This document shows positions 14,700-25,047 of a stretch of 64,000 bases of DNA, one piece after another. The stretch lies in the NCBI RefSeq assembly GCF_014837295.1, contig NZ_JACYHB010000001.1, positions 310,001 to 374,000 of the forward strand, given 5' to 3'. Position 1 is the stretch's first letter. Each line of letters begins with the position of its first letter. The translations under genes and the position numbers were made by a program. Origin of the DNA: Cellulosimicrobium arenosum. Lineage in GTDB: Bacteria > Actinomycetota > Actinomycetes > Actinomycetales > Cellulomonadaceae. The notes below the pieces were generated by a model. The model did not search any database and was not told where the DNA came from. It was given only the letters and a program-made list of their open reading frames with translations.

Positions 14700-15619
14700 G
14701 CGTCGGCGCCGACCTTCGAGAGGCCCTTGGTCAGCACGTCGCCGTAGACCTCGTCCTCGTCGAGCCGCCGCAGCTCCTCGATCAGGGCCTCGCTGAGCCG
14801 GCGGATCGGGAGCGCGACACGGCGGTCGGGCTTGCTCGGCTCGCTGATCGTGACCGTGCGTCCGTCGGGCCGGTCCAGCACGATCGGTCCGCTCTTGCGC
14901 TCGAGCGTCACCTTGGTGATCGCCTCGGCGCCCTCGCGGTCGACGATGGTGGCGGGGCAGCGCAGTCGGCGTTCCAGCCACGCCCCGAGGAGGCTCAACG
15001 AGGTGTGCTGGCCGCGTCCCTCGATCGCGACGGCGGTGACCGGTTCGTACGGGGGCTGGTCGAGCGCGGCGGCGATCAGCCCGCGCCACAGCGTGACCCG
15101 CGCCCAGGCCAGGTCGGAGTCGCCCGCCGCGTAGTTCGAGGCGAGGGTCGCGAGCGCGCGGGGCGGGTCGTCGGACTGGATCGAGTCGGTGATCCGGCGC
15201 TGCGCCATCGCGCCGACCGACTCCTCCGCCGGTGCGGCCGGGGGCTCGCCCGGCCACCAGACCACGATCGGCGCGTCCGGCAGGAGCAGAGGCATGACGA
15301 GCGTGTCGGCGAGATCCGTCAGTGCCGGTGCGGCACGCAGGACGACGACCTCGGACGCACCGGCGTCACCGCCCACGCGGATCTGGGCGTCGAGCCGGCC
15401 GACGGGCCGGTCCGGGGACGGTGCGACGACGATCACGCGGCACGGGTGCTCGCGGCTCGCGTCGTTCGCGGCCTCGATCGACGACTCGACATCGGTCTCC
15501 TCGCAGATCGCGACGAGCGTCAGGACGCGACCGAGCGCGATCGCGCCGCCCTCGTCACGCAGGCTGACGAGACGCTTGTTGACGGCGTTGGTCGTCGTGT
15601 CGGGCAGGTCGATGATCAT
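14696..15619 (-). CDS. opcA: Glucose-6-phosphate dehydrogenase assembly protein OpcA
   Basis: 307-residue OpcA, a redox-responsive allosteric partner of glucose-6-phosphate dehydrogenase in cyanobacteria and actinobacteria. Typical features are the MIIDLPDTTTNAVNKRL start and the central PDAPIVVWWPGEPP motif. ATG at 15619 has GGGGAGGAA six nt upstream. It lies between zwf and pgl, overlapping pgl by 4 nt. Confidence 0.96.
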   Translation of the reverse strand: MIIDLPDTTTNAVNKRLVSLRDEGGAIALGRVLTLVAICEETDVESSIEAANDASREHPCRVIVVAPSPDRPVGRLDAQIRVGGDAGASEVVVLRAAPALTDLADTLVMPLLLPDAPIVVWWPGEPPAAPAEESVGAMAQRRITDSIQSDDPPRALATLASNYAAGDSDLAWARVTLWRGLIAAALDQPPYEPVTAVAIEGRGQHTSLSLLGAWLERRLRCPATIVDREGAEAITKVTLERKSGPIVLDRPDGRTVTISEPSKPDRRVALPIRRLSEALIEELRRLDEDEVYGDVLTKGLSKVGADA

Positions 15620-15695
15620 CGCGGGTTCCTCCCCGGTCGCGTGCTCGTGCAGGTGCTCACCGCGCCCGTGCGGGCGGTGCGGCGGGACGTCCGGG

Positions 15696-17237
15696 TCACG
15701 GGCGCCGCCACGTGCGTCCGTCGCGGGCGAGCATGTCGTCCGCCGACTCCGGGCCCCAGGTGCCGGATCGGTACTCGTCGGGTGCGCCGGTCGCCGCCCA
15801 GTGGGACGTGATCGGGTCGAGGATCTTCCAGGAGAGCTCGACCTCCTCGCGGGTCGGGAACAGCGGGGGGTCGCCGAGCAGCACGTCGAGGATGAGCCGC
15901 TCGTAGGCCTCGGGGGAGGACTCGGTGAAGGAGTGGCCGTAGCCGAAGTCCATCGTGACGTCCCGGACCTCCATCGCGGTCCCCGGCACCTTGGCGCCGA
16001 AGCGCATCGTGACGCCCTCGTCGGGCTGGACCCGGATCACGAGAGCGTTGTTGCCGAGCTCGGACGACTGGGACGACTCGAACGGCAGGTGCGGCGCCTT
16101 CTTGAACACGACCGCGACCTCGGTCACGCGTCGTCCGAGCCGCTTGCCCGTGCGGAGGTAGAACGGCACACCCGCCCAGCGGCGGTTGTCGATGTCGACA
16201 CGGATCGCCGCGTAGGTCTCCGTGTGGGAGTCCGCTGCGATGCCGTCCTCGTCGAGGAAGCCGCGGACGTCCTCACCGCCCTGGTTGCCGGCCGCGTACT
16301 GACCGCGGGCGGTGTGCTTGCCCAGCTCCTTCGGCAGCCGGACCGCCGAGAGCGCCTTGATCTTCTCGGCGCGCAGCGCCGGCGCGTCGAACGAGCCGGG
16401 CTCCTCCATCGCGACGAGCGCCAGCAGCTGCAGGAGGTGGTTCTGGATGACGTCGCGGGCGGCGCCGATCCCGTCGTAGTACCCGGCCCGGCCGCTGATG
16501 CCGATGTCCTCGGCCATCGTGATCTGGACGTGGTCGACGAAGTTCGCGTTCCAGATCGGCTCGAACATCTGGTTCGCGAAGCGCAGTGCGAGCAGGTTCT
16601 GGACCGTCTCCTTGCCGAGGTAGTGGTCGATGCGGAACACCGAGTCCGGCGTGAAGACCTCGGACACGACGGCGTCGAGCTCGCGCGCGCTCTCGAGATC
16701 GTGGCCGAACGGCTTCTCGATGACCACCCGGCGCCACGCGTCGCCCTCGGACCGGGAGAGACCTGAGCGTGCGAGCTGGCGGCACACGAGCGGGAACGCA
16801 CCCGGGGGGACCGAGAGGTAGAACGCGTGGTTGCCGCCGGTGCCGCGCTCGGCGTCGAGGTCCTCGACCGTCTGGCGCAGCCGTTCGAAGGCGTCGTCGT
16901 CGTCGAAGGAGCCCTGGACGAAGCGGATGCCCTCGGCGAGCTGGCGCCACGTCGCCTCCCGGAACGGGGTGCGTGCGTGCTCGCGGACCGCGTCGTGGAC
17001 GACCTGGGCGAAGTCCTCGTCCTCCCAGTCGCGGCGGGCGAAGCCTGTCAGTGCGAAGCCGGGCGGCAGCAGGCCGCGGTTGGCGAGGTCGTAGACCGCC
17101 GGCATGAGCTTCTTGCGTGCGAGGTCACCCGTCACGCCGAAGATGACGAGACCGCACGGCCCGGCGATGCGGGGAAGGCGCAGGTCGCTCGGGTCGCGCA
17201 GGGGATTGTGATCTGCCGTGATTGTGGCCGGTCTCAC
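15696..17237 (-). CDS. zwf: Glucose-6-phosphate 1-dehydrogenase
   Basis: 513-residue enzyme making NADPH from glucose-6-phosphate. N-terminal nucleotide-binding motif IFGVTGDLARKKLMPAVYDL; active-site RIDHYLGKETVQNLLALRFAN; the EKPFGHDL loop is intact. GTG at 17237 gives VRPATITADHNPLRDP, where family alignment usually begins; it lacks an obvious ribosome site, so the start is only approximate, and an in-frame ATG at 17315 exists. Operon partner of opcA and pgl. Confidence 0.97.
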   Translation of the reverse strand: MRPATITADHNPLRDPSDLRLPRIAGPCGLVIFGVTGDLARKKLMPAVYDLANRGLLPPGFALTGFARRDWEDEDFAQVVHDAVREHARTPFREATWRQLAEGIRFVQGSFDDDDAFERLRQTVEDLDAERGTGGNHAFYLSVPPGAFPLVCRQLARSGLSRSEGDAWRRVVIEKPFGHDLESARELDAVVSEVFTPDSVFRIDHYLGKETVQNLLALRFANQMFEPIWNANFVDHVQITMAEDIGISGRAGYYDGIGAARDVIQNHLLQLLALVAMEEPGSFDAPALRAEKIKALSAVRLPKELGKHTARGQYAAGNQGGEDVRGFLDEDGIAADSHTETYAAIRVDIDNRRWAGVPFYLRTGKRLGRRVTEVAVVFKKAPHLPFESSQSSELGNNALVIRVQPDEGVTMRFGAKVPGTAMEVRDVTMDFGYGHSFTESSPEAYERLILDVLLGDPPLFPTREEVELSWKILDPITSHWAATGAPDEYRSGTWGPESADDMLARDGRTWRRP

Positions 17238-17349
17238 CTGATGGCACCGTTTCGGTCGAGGAGCGGGACTTCTGGGGCGATTCGGATCATAGGCGCCGTC
17301 GTCCGGGAAGGACACGGATGCCCGACCGTCGGACGAGAGGCGCGCGGCG

Positions 17350-18492
17350 TCACGAGCCGGCGACCTTGCGCAAGCCGGTCGCGGTCGTCTCGAGGAGCTC
17401 CGTCCAGCTCTTCTCGAACTTGTCCACGCCCTCGGCCTCGAGGCTCGTGGTCACGTCGTCGACGGAGATGCCCAGAGCGGCGACCGCCTCGAGCGTGCGG
17501 CGGGCGTCGTCGCCCGTGCCACGCACCGTGTCGCCGGCGAGCGTGCCGTGATCGGCGAACGCGTCGAGCGTCTTCTCCGGCATCGTGTTGACGACGCCCT
17601 CGGTGACGAGCTCGGTGACGTACATGGTGTCCGGGTACTCGGGGTTCTTCACGCCGGTCGACGCCCACAACGGTCGCTGCGGGCGGGCGCCCGCCGCAGC
17701 GAGCCCACGCCAGCGGTCACTGCCGACGAACTCCTCGTAGGCCTCGAACGCGAGCCTGGCGTTGGCGATCGCCGTGCGGCCGCGCAGCTCGAGGGCCTCG
17801 GGCGTGCCGATCTCCGTGAGGGCGTCGTCGACCGCCGAGTCGACTCGCGAGACGAAGAAGGACGCGACCGACGCCACGGGAGCGAGGTCGGTCCCGGCGT
17901 CACGGGCCCGCTCCAACCCGGTCGCGAACGCGTCCATGACCGCGCGGTAGCGTTCGAGCGAGAAGATGAGGGTCACGTTGACGCTGATGCCCTGGGCGAG
18001 GGTGCGCGTGATCGCGTCCAGGCCCTCGACCGTGGCGGGGATCTTGATGAACACGTTCGGCCGGTCGACGATGCGCCACAGGTTCTCCGCCGTGGCGACG
18101 GTCGCCTCGGTGTCGCGCGCCATGCGCGGGTCCACCTCGATCGACACGCGCCCGTCGACCGTGTCCGTGGCGTCGTACACCGGCCGCAGCACGTCGGCCG
18201 CGGCCCGGACGTCGTCGGTCGTGATGCGTTCGACGGCCGTCTCGACGGCGGCGTCGTCCGTGCCGACCTCGGAGGCGATCTCTGCGAGCTGGGCGTCGTA
18301 CGCGTCACCCTTCGCCAGGGCCGACGCGAAGATGGTGGGATTCGTCGTGACACCGACGACGCCGCGGGAGCTGACGAGGTCGGCGAGGTTGCCGGTGCGC
18401 AGCCTCTCGCGGGAGAGGTCGTCGAGCCAGATGGACACCCCGGCGTCCACGAGCTCGTCGATCGGTGCGGGGACGGTGGTCTGCTGCGTCAT
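17350..18492 (-). CDS. tal: Transaldolase
   Basis: 380-residue actinobacterial (TalB-like, longer type) transaldolase that transfers dihydroxyacetone units in the non-oxidative pentose phosphate pathway. The [11 protein letters not shown] motif and the Schiff-base Lys in FIKIPAT are visible, with [13 protein letters not shown] and the [13 protein letters not shown] segment. ATG at 18492 has GAGAGGAC five nt upstream. It follows tkt after a double hairpin. Confidence 0.97.
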   Translation of the reverse strand: MTQQTTVPAPIDELVDAGVSIWLDDLSRERLRTGNLADLVSSRGVVGVTTNPTIFASALAKGDAYDAQLAEIASEVGTDDAAVETAVERITTDDVRAAADVLRPVYDATDTVDGRVSIEVDPRMARDTEATVATAENLWRIVDRPNVFIKIPATVEGLDAITRTLAQGISVNVTLIFSLERYRAVMDAFATGLERARDAGTDLAPVASVASFFVSRVDSAVDDALTEIGTPEALELRGRTAIANARLAFEAYEEFVGSDRWRGLAAAGARPQRPLWASTGVKNPEYPDTMYVTELVTEGVVNTMPEKTLDAFADHGTLAGDTVRGTGDDARRTLEAVAALGISVDDVTTSLEAEGVDKFEKSWTELLETTATGLRKVAGS

Positions 18493-18553
18493 CGGAAGTC
18501 CTCTCGTCGTGCTTCGACGTCACGAGTGCGTCGACGTCCGTCCCGGCGTTCGT

Positions 18554-18611
18554 CGGCCGTCGACGACGGCCGTGCTCCGAGGTGGGGCGCCGGGACGGAG
18601 CCCCACCTCGG
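18554..18611 (-). terminator. Two adjacent hairpins between tkt and tal
   Basis: Reading from tkt, the first is a perfect 12-bp stem (arms 18600-18611 and 18577-18588, 11-nt loop). The second is a perfect 8-bp stem (18565-18572 / 18554-18561, 3-nt loop). Neither has a T tract. The first probably terminates or attenuates tkt transcription before tal. Confidence 0.65.
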
Positions 18612-18624
18612 AATCTATGGTCGG

Positions 18625-20790
18625 TCAGGCGACGTCGCCAGTGCCGCCCTCGACCGGCTTCGCCGAGCCGCCCGGGGTGTCGCCCCCCCGCGCCGCGGCG
18701 ATCGACTCGCGCGCGGCGTCGGCCACGGCCTGCGCCGTGATGCCGTACTCGCGGTAGAGCGTCTTGTAGTCGGCGGAGGCGCCGTAGTGCTCGATGCCGA
18801 TGATGCGGCCGGCGTCGCCGACGATCTCGCGCCAGCCCTGGGCCACGCCGGCCTCGACGGACACCCGCGCGCGCACGGCGGAGGGCAGGACCGACTCCCG
18901 GTAGGCCTCGTCCTGGGCGTCGAACCACTCACGGCTGGGCATGGACACGACGCGCGCAGCGATGCCGTCGGCGGCGAGCGTCTCGCGCGCCTCGACCGCG
19001 AGCTGCACCTCGGAGCCGGTGCCGATGAGCACGACGTCGGGCGTGCCGTTCTCCGCGTCGAGCAGGACGTAGGCGCCCTTGGCCGTGCCGGCAGCGTCGG
19101 CGTAGCCGTCCTCGCCGCGCGGGAACGTCGGGACGCCCTGGCGCGTGAGGATCAGGCCGGCAGGCCGCTCCGTGGTCTCGAGGATGGTCCGCCAGGCCCA
19201 CGCCGTCTCGTTGGCGTCCGCCGGGCGGACGACGTCGAGGCCGGGGATCGCGCGCAGCGCGGCGAGCTGCTCGATCGGCTGGTGGGTGGGCCCGTCCTCG
19301 CCGAGACCGATCGAGTCGTGCGTCCACACGAACGTCGTCGGGATCTGCATGAGCGCGGCCAGGCGAACGGGCGGGCGCATGTAGTCGGAGAACGTGAGGA
19401 AGGTGCCACCGTAGACGCGCGTCCCGCCGTGCAGGACGATCCCGTTGAGGATCGACCCCATGGCGTGCTCGCGGATCCCGAAGTGCAGCGTCCGGCCGTA
19501 CTTGTCGCCGGGGAACTTCTTGGTCGCGTGCTCGGCGGGCACGAACGACGGCTCGCCGTCCATGGTCGTGTTGTTCGACCCGGCGAGGTCGGCCGACCCG
19601 CCCCAGAGCTCGGGCAGGACGTCCTTGAGCGCGGTCAGGACCGTGCCCGACGCCGCGCGCGTCGCCACGGCCTTGCCGGTCTCGAACGTGGGGAGCGAGT
19701 CCGTCCAGCCCTCGGGGAGCGTCTGCGACACGAGCCGCTCGAGCAGTGCGACGCCCTCGGGGTTGGCCGTCTGCCAGGCCTCGTAGGCGGTGGCCCACGT
19801 GCCCTCGGGGTCCCGCTGCCGGTCCCCGACGGCGCGCGTGTGCGCGAGCACGTCGTCGGCGATCGCGAACGTCGCCTCCGGGTCGAGCCCGAGCTCGATC
19901 TTGAGGCCGCGCACCTCGTCGGCGCCCATCGCGGAGCCGTGGATCCCGCCGGTGTTCTGCTTGGTGGGAGAGGGCCAGCCGATGATCGTGCGCAGGTCGA
20001 TGATCGAGGGCCTGCCGGTCTCGTCCTTCGCGGCCTGGACCGCGGCCGCGAGCGCCTCGACGTCCTCGGTGTAGCCCGTGCCGCCGTTGGTCCAGTCGAC
20101 GCGCTGGGTGTGCCACCCGTACGCCGCGTAACGGGCGAGGACGTCCTCGGTGAACGCGATGTCCGTGTCGTCCTCGATCGAGATCTTGTTGTCGTCCCAG
20201 ATGACGACGAGGTTGCCGAGCTGCTGGTGACCGGCGAGCGAGGACGCCTCCGAGGTCACGCCCTCCTGGAGGTCGCCGTCGGACGCGATGACGTACACGT
20301 GGTGGTCGAACGGCGACGTGCCGGGAGCGGCGTTCGGGTCGAGCAGCCCGCGCTCGCGGCGGGCGGCGATCGCCATGCCCACGGCGGACGCGAGGCCCTG
20401 GCCGAGCGGGCCGGTCGTGATCTCCACGCCGTTGGTGTGCTTGTACTCCGGGTGGCCGGGCGTCTTGGAGCCCCAGGTGCGCAGCGCCGCGATGTCCTCC
20501 ATCTCCAGGCCGTAGCCGGCGAGGAACAGCTGGAGGTACAGCGTCAGCGACGAGTGCCCCGCGGAGAGCACGAACCGGTCACGGCCGGCCCAGTGCGCGT
20601 CGGCCGGGTCGTGGCGCATGACCTTCTGGAACAGCAGGTAGGCCGCGGGAGCCAGCGAGATCGCCGTCCCCGGGTGGCCGTTGCCGACCTTCTCGACCGC
20701 GTCGGCGGCGAGCGCCTTGATCGTCTTGACGGCCTGGTCGTCCAGGTCCGTCCAGTCCAGGGGCGTGTGGGCAGGGGACAACGCGTTCAC
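18625..20790 (-). CDS. tkt: Transketolase
   Basis: 721-residue thiamine-diphosphate enzyme moving two-carbon units between sugar phosphates. TPP/Mg motif SDGDLQEGVTSEAS with WDDNKIS; active-site His residues in GHPGTAISLAP and the pyrimidine domain signature FVWTHDSIGLGEDGPTHQP. GTG at 20790 is preceded by a GAGG ribosome site. First gene of the pentose phosphate operon, divergent from ctaB. Confidence 0.98.
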   Translation of the reverse strand: MNALSPAHTPLDWTDLDDQAVKTIKALAADAVEKVGNGHPGTAISLAPAAYLLFQKVMRHDPADAHWAGRDRFVLSAGHSSLTLYLQLFLAGYGLEMEDIAALRTWGSKTPGHPEYKHTNGVEITTGPLGQGLASAVGMAIAARRERGLLDPNAAPGTSPFDHHVYVIASDGDLQEGVTSEASSLAGHQQLGNLVVIWDDNKISIEDDTDIAFTEDVLARYAAYGWHTQRVDWTNGGTGYTEDVEALAAAVQAAKDETGRPSIIDLRTIIGWPSPTKQNTGGIHGSAMGADEVRGLKIELGLDPEATFAIADDVLAHTRAVGDRQRDPEGTWATAYEAWQTANPEGVALLERLVSQTLPEGWTDSLPTFETGKAVATRAASGTVLTALKDVLPELWGGSADLAGSNNTTMDGEPSFVPAEHATKKFPGDKYGRTLHFGIREHAMGSILNGIVLHGGTRVYGGTFLTFSDYMRPPVRLAALMQIPTTFVWTHDSIGLGEDGPTHQPIEQLAALRAIPGLDVVRPADANETAWAWRTILETTERPAGLILTRQGVPTFPRGEDGYADAAGTAKGAYVLLDAENGTPDVVLIGTGSEVQLAVEARETLAADGIAARVVSMPSREWFDAQDEAYRESVLPSAVRARVSVEAGVAQGWREIVGDAGRIIGIEHYGASADYKTLYREYGITAQAVADAARESIAAARGGDTPGGSAKPVEGGTGDVA

Positions 20791-21119
20791 CGAACCTCAT
20801 TCCCGTCCGGAGCCCGTTGCTCCGGAACGTCGCGACAACTCTCGACGCAACCGTCGGACATCGTCCGCCGCGTGGCGGCAGCAGGGCGCTCGTGCGCGGC
20901 AGGCGGCACGGTTGCAACCACCAGCCTACCCGCGTACCTGCGACCCGGCAGGGCTGACCACGTGCTGGATCATGGACGGAGCCGGGCGGATCTCACACCG
21001 CCACGTCGATGTCCCTGGCGCCCCGGACGGCCTCGGAGACGTACGATGACGTGGACTCATCGGGGCGACCTGCGGCCCGCCCCGGACGGACCTCACAGCG
21101 GAACGGAACCTCGACGCGC
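20791..21119. other. Divergent promoter region of tkt and ctaB
   Basis: 329 nt between divergent genes with no separate credible gene. An in-frame extension of ctaB back to 21009 is open but Thr/Arg/Gly-rich and unlike the family. I see no clear operator. Confidence 0.4.
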
Positions 21120-22127
21120 GTGCACACCACGAGCCAGCCACCGATCGACGGCACCGCCGACCCGACGCGCACCACGACGCGCGAGGGGACCGGGGGAGCG
21201 TCTGCCGGTCGTGACGGGGGCCCGGCGCACGAGCGACGGGTGAGCGCCCGGGACCGCGTGGGGGCCTTCGTCGCGCTGACGAAGCCGCGCATCATCGAGC
21301 TGTTGCTCGTGACGACGCTGCCGACGATGATCCTCGCCGCCGGCGGGCTGCCGGACCTGTGGCTCGTCGTCAAGACGCTGGTCGGGGGGACGCTGGCGGC
21401 CGCCTCGGCGAACGTCTACAACTGCTATCTCGACCGTGACATCGACAAGGTCATGAACCGCACGAAGCGGCGGCCGCTGGCCACCGGCGAGGTCACCCCC
21501 CGCGCGGCGCTCGTCTTCGCGACGGTCCTGGGCGTGGTCGCGCTCGTCTGGTTCGCGTGGCTGGTCAACGTGGTCTCGGCCTGGCTGACGTTCGGGGCGA
21601 TCGCGATCTACGTCGTCGGCTACACGATGATCCTCAAGCGCCGCACCCCCCAGAACATCGTGTGGGGCGGGATCGCGGGCTGCATGCCGGTCTTCATCGG
21701 CTGGTCGGCGGTGACCGGGTCGCTCAGCTGGTCCGCGGTGGCGCTGTTCCTCGTCATCTTCTTCTGGACGCCCCCGCACTACTGGCCCCTGTCGATCAAG
21801 TTCCGCAGCGACTACGCCGAGGCGGGCGTCCCGATGCTCCCGGTCGTCGCGGACGACCGCAAGGTCGCGCGCGAGATGATCCTGTACGGGCTCGCGATGG
21901 TCGCCTCGTCGCTCGCCCTGTGGCCGCTGGCCGGCATGACGTGGGTCTACGGCGTGGTGGCCCTCGGCCTCGGGGCGTGGTTCATGACCGAGTGCGTGAC
22001 GATGCTGCGCCGCGCCAAGGACCCCTCGCTCGGGAAGCTCGGCGCCATGAAGGTCTTCCACGCGTCGATCACCTACCTGACGCTGCTGTTCGTCGCGGTC
22101 GCGGTGGACGTCTTCCTGCCCCTGTGA
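21120..22127 (+). CDS. ctaB: Protoheme IX farnesyltransferase (heme O synthase)
   Basis: UbiA-family membrane prenyltransferase that farnesylates haem b to haem o for the cytochrome aa3 oxidase. The core has the Asp-rich motif [23 protein letters not shown] in two parts, and about eight or nine membrane helices, with the second conserved loop [23 protein letters not shown] at 21120 gives a 335-residue product with a short polar N-terminus; an in-frame start at 21009 would add 37 residues. The divergent ctaB/tkt arrangement is conserved in actinobacteria. Confidence 0.95.
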   Translation: MHTTSQPPIDGTADPTRTTTREGTGGASAGRDGGPAHERRVSARDRVGAFVALTKPRIIELLLVTTLPTMILAAGGLPDLWLVVKTLVGGTLAAASANVYNCYLDRDIDKVMNRTKRRPLATGEVTPRAALVFATVLGVVALVWFAWLVNVVSAWLTFGAIAIYVVGYTMILKRRTPQNIVWGGIAGCMPVFIGWSAVTGSLSWSAVALFLVIFFWTPPHYWPLSIKFRSDYAEAGVPMLPVVADDRKVAREMILYGLAMVASSLALWPLAGMTWVYGVVALGLGAWFMTECVTMLRRAKDPSLGKLGAMKVFHASITYLTLLFVAVAVDVFLPL

Positions 22128-22141
22128 CGTGAGCCGGTGAC

Positions 22142-23095
22142 GTGAGCGGTCCCGAGGTCGCGGTGCCCGACGGGCTCGAGCGCGCCGCGCGCGAGTACCT
22201 GGCGCACCTCGCGGTGGAGCGCGGGCTGTCCGCCAACACGGTCGCGGCCTACCGGCGTGACCTCGCGCGCTACCTGGCGTACCTGGCGGCCTGTGGCAAC
22301 CACGCCGTCGGGGAGGTGTCCCCGCGCGACGTCGCGGCGTACGTCGACGCCGTGCGCACCGGGTCCGACGGGGGCGCGGTGCTCTCCGCGTCCTCGACCG
22401 CGCGCTCCGTGGCGGCGGTCCGCGGGTGGCACCGGTTCTGCGCCGCGGAGGGCATGTCCGGCACCGATCCGGCCGTGGACGTGCGCCCGCCCGCGCAGGG
22501 TCGACGCCTGCCGAAGGCGATCTCGACCGACGAGGTCGCGCGCATCATCGAGGCCGCGGGAGCGGGTGAGGGCCCGGCACCGGTGCGCGACCAGGCGCTC
22601 CTCGAGCTCGTGTACTCCACGGGTGCGCGCATCAGCGAGGCGGTGAGCCTCGACGTCGACGACCTGGACCTGGGGACCGGCGCGGTGCGCCTGCTCGGCA
22701 AGGGCGGCAAGGAGCGGGTCGTCCCCGTCGGCTCGTTCGCCCGACGGGCGCTCGACGCGTACCTCGTACGCGGTCGTCCGACGTTCGCCGCGGCCGGTCG
22801 GGGCACGCCCGCGGTGTTCCTCAACACGCGGGGGGCGCGGCTCTCGCGCCAGAGCGCGTGGGCCGTGCTGCGCACGGCGGCCGAGCGCGGGGGAGTCTCC
22901 CACCCCGAGCGGATCTCGCCCCACACGCTGCGGCACTCGTTCGCCACGCACCTGCTCGCGGGTGGCGCGGACGTCCGGGTCGTGCAGGAGCTCCTGGGCC
23001 ACGCCTCGGTGACCACGACCCAGATCTACACGCTCGTGACCCCGGACACCTTGCGCGAGGTCTACACGGCGTCGCACCCGCGCGCGCTGGGCTGA
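22142..23095 (+). CDS. xerD: Site-specific tyrosine recombinase XerD
   Basis: 317-residue tyrosine recombinase that resolves chromosome dimers at dif. N-terminal SAM-like domain ([20 protein letters not shown]) and catalytic domain with Arg in [22 protein letters not shown] (His-x-x-Arg), the second His in [11 protein letters not shown], and the Tyr nucleophile in IYTLV. It stands at the head of the xerD-parA-scpA-scpB cluster, so this is the housekeeping recombinase, not a phage integrase. Confidence 0.96.
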   Translation: MSGPEVAVPDGLERAAREYLAHLAVERGLSANTVAAYRRDLARYLAYLAACGNHAVGEVSPRDVAAYVDAVRTGSDGGAVLSASSTARSVAAVRGWHRFCAAEGMSGTDPAVDVRPPAQGRRLPKAISTDEVARIIEAAGAGEGPAPVRDQALLELVYSTGARISEAVSLDVDDLDLGTGAVRLLGKGGKERVVPVGSFARRALDAYLVRGRPTFAAAGRGTPAVFLNTRGARLSRQSAWAVLRTAAERGGVSHPERISPHTLRHSFATHLLAGGADVRVVQELLGHASVTTTQIYTLVTPDTLREVYTASHPRALG

Positions 23096-23161
23096 CGGGT
23101 CCTGGCAGGACGGAGATGCGGCGCGCGGGTGCGAACGCGCGAGGGGCGGCAGGTCCTGCGA

Positions 23162-23167
23162 TACCGT
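23162..23167 (+). promoter_or_regulatory. -10 hexamer of parA (leaderless)
   Basis: TACCGT ends 7 nt before GTG 23175, indicating a leaderless transcript and helping select that start over the in-frame GTG at 23166. Confidence 0.5.
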
Positions 23168-23174
23168 GGCGGAC

Positions 23175-24101
23175 GTGAGCAGCCAGGCCGAGACCCAGGA
23201 CCCGACGAGCGGCGTCGGCTCCGCCCCCGTCACCGACGGCACGCGCACGCCGACGGAGCGGCGGGTCGACGTCGTGGGGCGGCCGGTGCCCGACTTCCCG
23301 GTTCCCGCACCGCTCGACACCCACGGACCCGGGCGCATCATCGCGATGTGCAACCAGAAGGGCGGCGTCGGCAAGACGACGACGACGATCAACCTGGGTG
23401 CGACGCTCGCCGAGTACGGCCGTCGGGTCCTGCTCGTCGACTTCGACCCTCAGGGCGCCGCGTCGGTCGGCCTCGGGGTCAACCCGCACGAGCTCGACCG
23501 CACCGTCTACAACCTGCTCATGGAGCGCGGTGCCGACATCCACGAGGTCCTCGTGGGTACGGACATCGAGGGTCTCGACCTGCTGCCGGCCAACATCGAC
23601 CTGTCCGCGGCCGAGGTCCAGCTCGTGGGCGAGGTCGCGCGCGAGTCGGTGCTGTCGCGCGTGCTGCGCCCGGTGGTCGACGACTACGACGTGATCCTCG
23701 TCGACTGCCAGCCGTCGCTCGGCCTGCTCACCGTCAACGCCCTGACGGCTGCGCACGGCGTCCTGATCCCGCTCGAGTGCGAGTTCTTCGCGCTGCGTGG
23801 TGTGGCCCTGCTCGTGGAGACCATCGAGAAGGTCCGCGACCGTCTCAACCCGCGGCTCGAGGTCGACGGCATCCTCGCCACGATGTTCGACTCGCGCACC
23901 CTGCACTCGCGCGAGGTCGTCGCCCGGGTGCACGAGGCGTTCGGCGACACGCTGTTCCACACCGTGATCGGACGCACGGTCAAGTTCCCGGACGCGTCCG
24001 TCGCGGCCGAGCCGATCACCGTCTACGCACCGTCGCACCCTGGTGCCCAGGCCTACCGGCAGCTCGCGCGAGAGCTGATCGCGCGTGGCGACGCCGCCTG
24101 A
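23175..24101 (+). CDS. ParA-family ATPase of the scpAB cluster
   Basis: 308-residue ParA/Soj-like deviant-Walker ATPase. Nucleotide motif KGGVGKTTTTINLG, followed by VLLVDFDPQG and VDCQPSLGLLTVNAL. An unconserved 45-residue Pro/Thr-rich N-terminus precedes the domain. There is no parB next to it. Its fixed location with xerD and scpAB, away from the origin parAB, suggests a role linked to the condensin complex (inference). The 3' end overlaps scpA by 17 nt. Confidence 0.93.
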   Translation: MSSQAETQDPTSGVGSAPVTDGTRTPTERRVDVVGRPVPDFPVPAPLDTHGPGRIIAMCNQKGGVGKTTTTINLGATLAEYGRRVLLVDFDPQGAASVGLGVNPHELDRTVYNLLMERGADIHEVLVGTDIEGLDLLPANIDLSAAEVQLVGEVARESVLSRVLRPVVDDYDVILVDCQPSLGLLTVNALTAAHGVLIPLECEFFALRGVALLVETIEKVRDRLNPRLEVDGILATMFDSRTLHSREVVARVHEAFGDTLFHTVIGRTVKFPDASVAAEPITVYAPSHPGAQAYRQLARELIARGDAA

Positions 24102-25047
24102 GACGCAGACCGACCCGCCCGGTGCGCCCGTCGTCACGGCTGCCCTGCCCGAGCACGGCGCCGGTACCGGGGCGTTCGAGGTCCGGCTCGACAACTTCAC
24201 GGGTCCCTTCGACCTGCTCCTGTCGCTCATCACCAAGCACCGGCTCGACATCACCGAGGTCGCGCTCGCGCGGGTGACGGACGACTTCATCGCGTTCATC
24301 CGGACCGCCGAGGAGGCGGCACGGCGGGCGCGTGCGGCGGGGGAGGAGCACCCCGGCTGGGACCTCGGCACCGCGAGCGAGTTCCTGGTCGTCGCTGCGA
24401 CGCTGCTCGACCTCAAGGCTGCGCGGCTGCTCCCGTCCGGCACGGTGGAGGACGCGGAGGATCTCGCTCTCCTCGAGGCCCGCGACCTGCTGTTCGCGCG
24501 GCTCCTGCAGTACCGCGCGTACAAGGACGTCTCCGCGGTGGTCGCGACCCGGCTGGCGGACGAGGGGCGCCGCTTCCCGCGCGTCGTCCAGCTCGAGCCG
24601 CACCTCGCGGCGCTCCTGCCCGAGCTCGTGTGGAGCGTGGGGCCGGACCAGCTCGCCGCGATGGCGGCCCGCGCTCTCGCGCCGAGGCCCGCGCCGCCGG
24701 GGGTCGACCTGGCCCACCTGCACGCCCCGGCCGTGAGCGTGCGCGAGCAGGCGCACCTCGTCGTGGACCGGGTCCGGCGCGGGGGGACGACGACGTTCCG
24801 CGCGCTCGTGGCCGATGCCCCGGAGACCGTGACGGTCGTCGCCAGGTTCCTGGCGCTGCTCGAGCTGTTCCGGGAGGGCCTGGTCGGGTTCGACCAGGTG
24901 AGTCCTCTCGGCGAGCTCACCGTCCGCTGGACCGGCGGCGAGGAGACGGACGACGCGGTCCCGGGACGGATCGGGCACGAGTACGACGACGACGCGGAGA
25001 CCGACGTCCCGCAGGACGCGACGAGCGACGAGGGGGACCCCGCGTGA
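24085..25047 (+). CDS. scpA: Segregation and condensation protein A
   Basis: 320-residue kleisin subunit of the SMC-ScpAB condensin. Signature N-terminal segment VRLDNFTGPFDLLLSLI followed by KHRLDITEVALARVTDDFIAFI; the C-terminal winged helix (TTTFRALVADAPETVTVVARFLALLELF in parts) binds the SMC head. GTG start overlaps parA; the stop overlaps the scpB GTG. Confidence 0.96.
   Translation: MATPPETQTDPPGAPVVTAALPEHGAGTGAFEVRLDNFTGPFDLLLSLITKHRLDITEVALARVTDDFIAFIRTAEEAARRARAAGEEHPGWDLGTASEFLVVAATLLDLKAARLLPSGTVEDAEDLALLEARDLLFARLLQYRAYKDVSAVVATRLADEGRRFPRVVQLEPHLAALLPELVWSVGPDQLAAMAARALAPRPAPPGVDLAHLHAPAVSVREQAHLVVDRVRRGGTTTFRALVADAPETVTVVARFLALLELFREGLVGFDQVSPLGELTVRWTGGEETDDAVPGRIGHEYDDDAETDVPQDATSDEGDPA

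Noticed and set aside
17548-21243. 1231-codon open frame on the plus strand across tal and tkt
   Set aside because: Shadow of two certain minus-strand genes; low-complexity Arg/Val/Asp translation.
22142-23095. Phage or island integrase
   Set aside because: The tyrosine recombinase lies in the conserved xerD-parA-scpAB order and has no att-like repeats or cargo around it.
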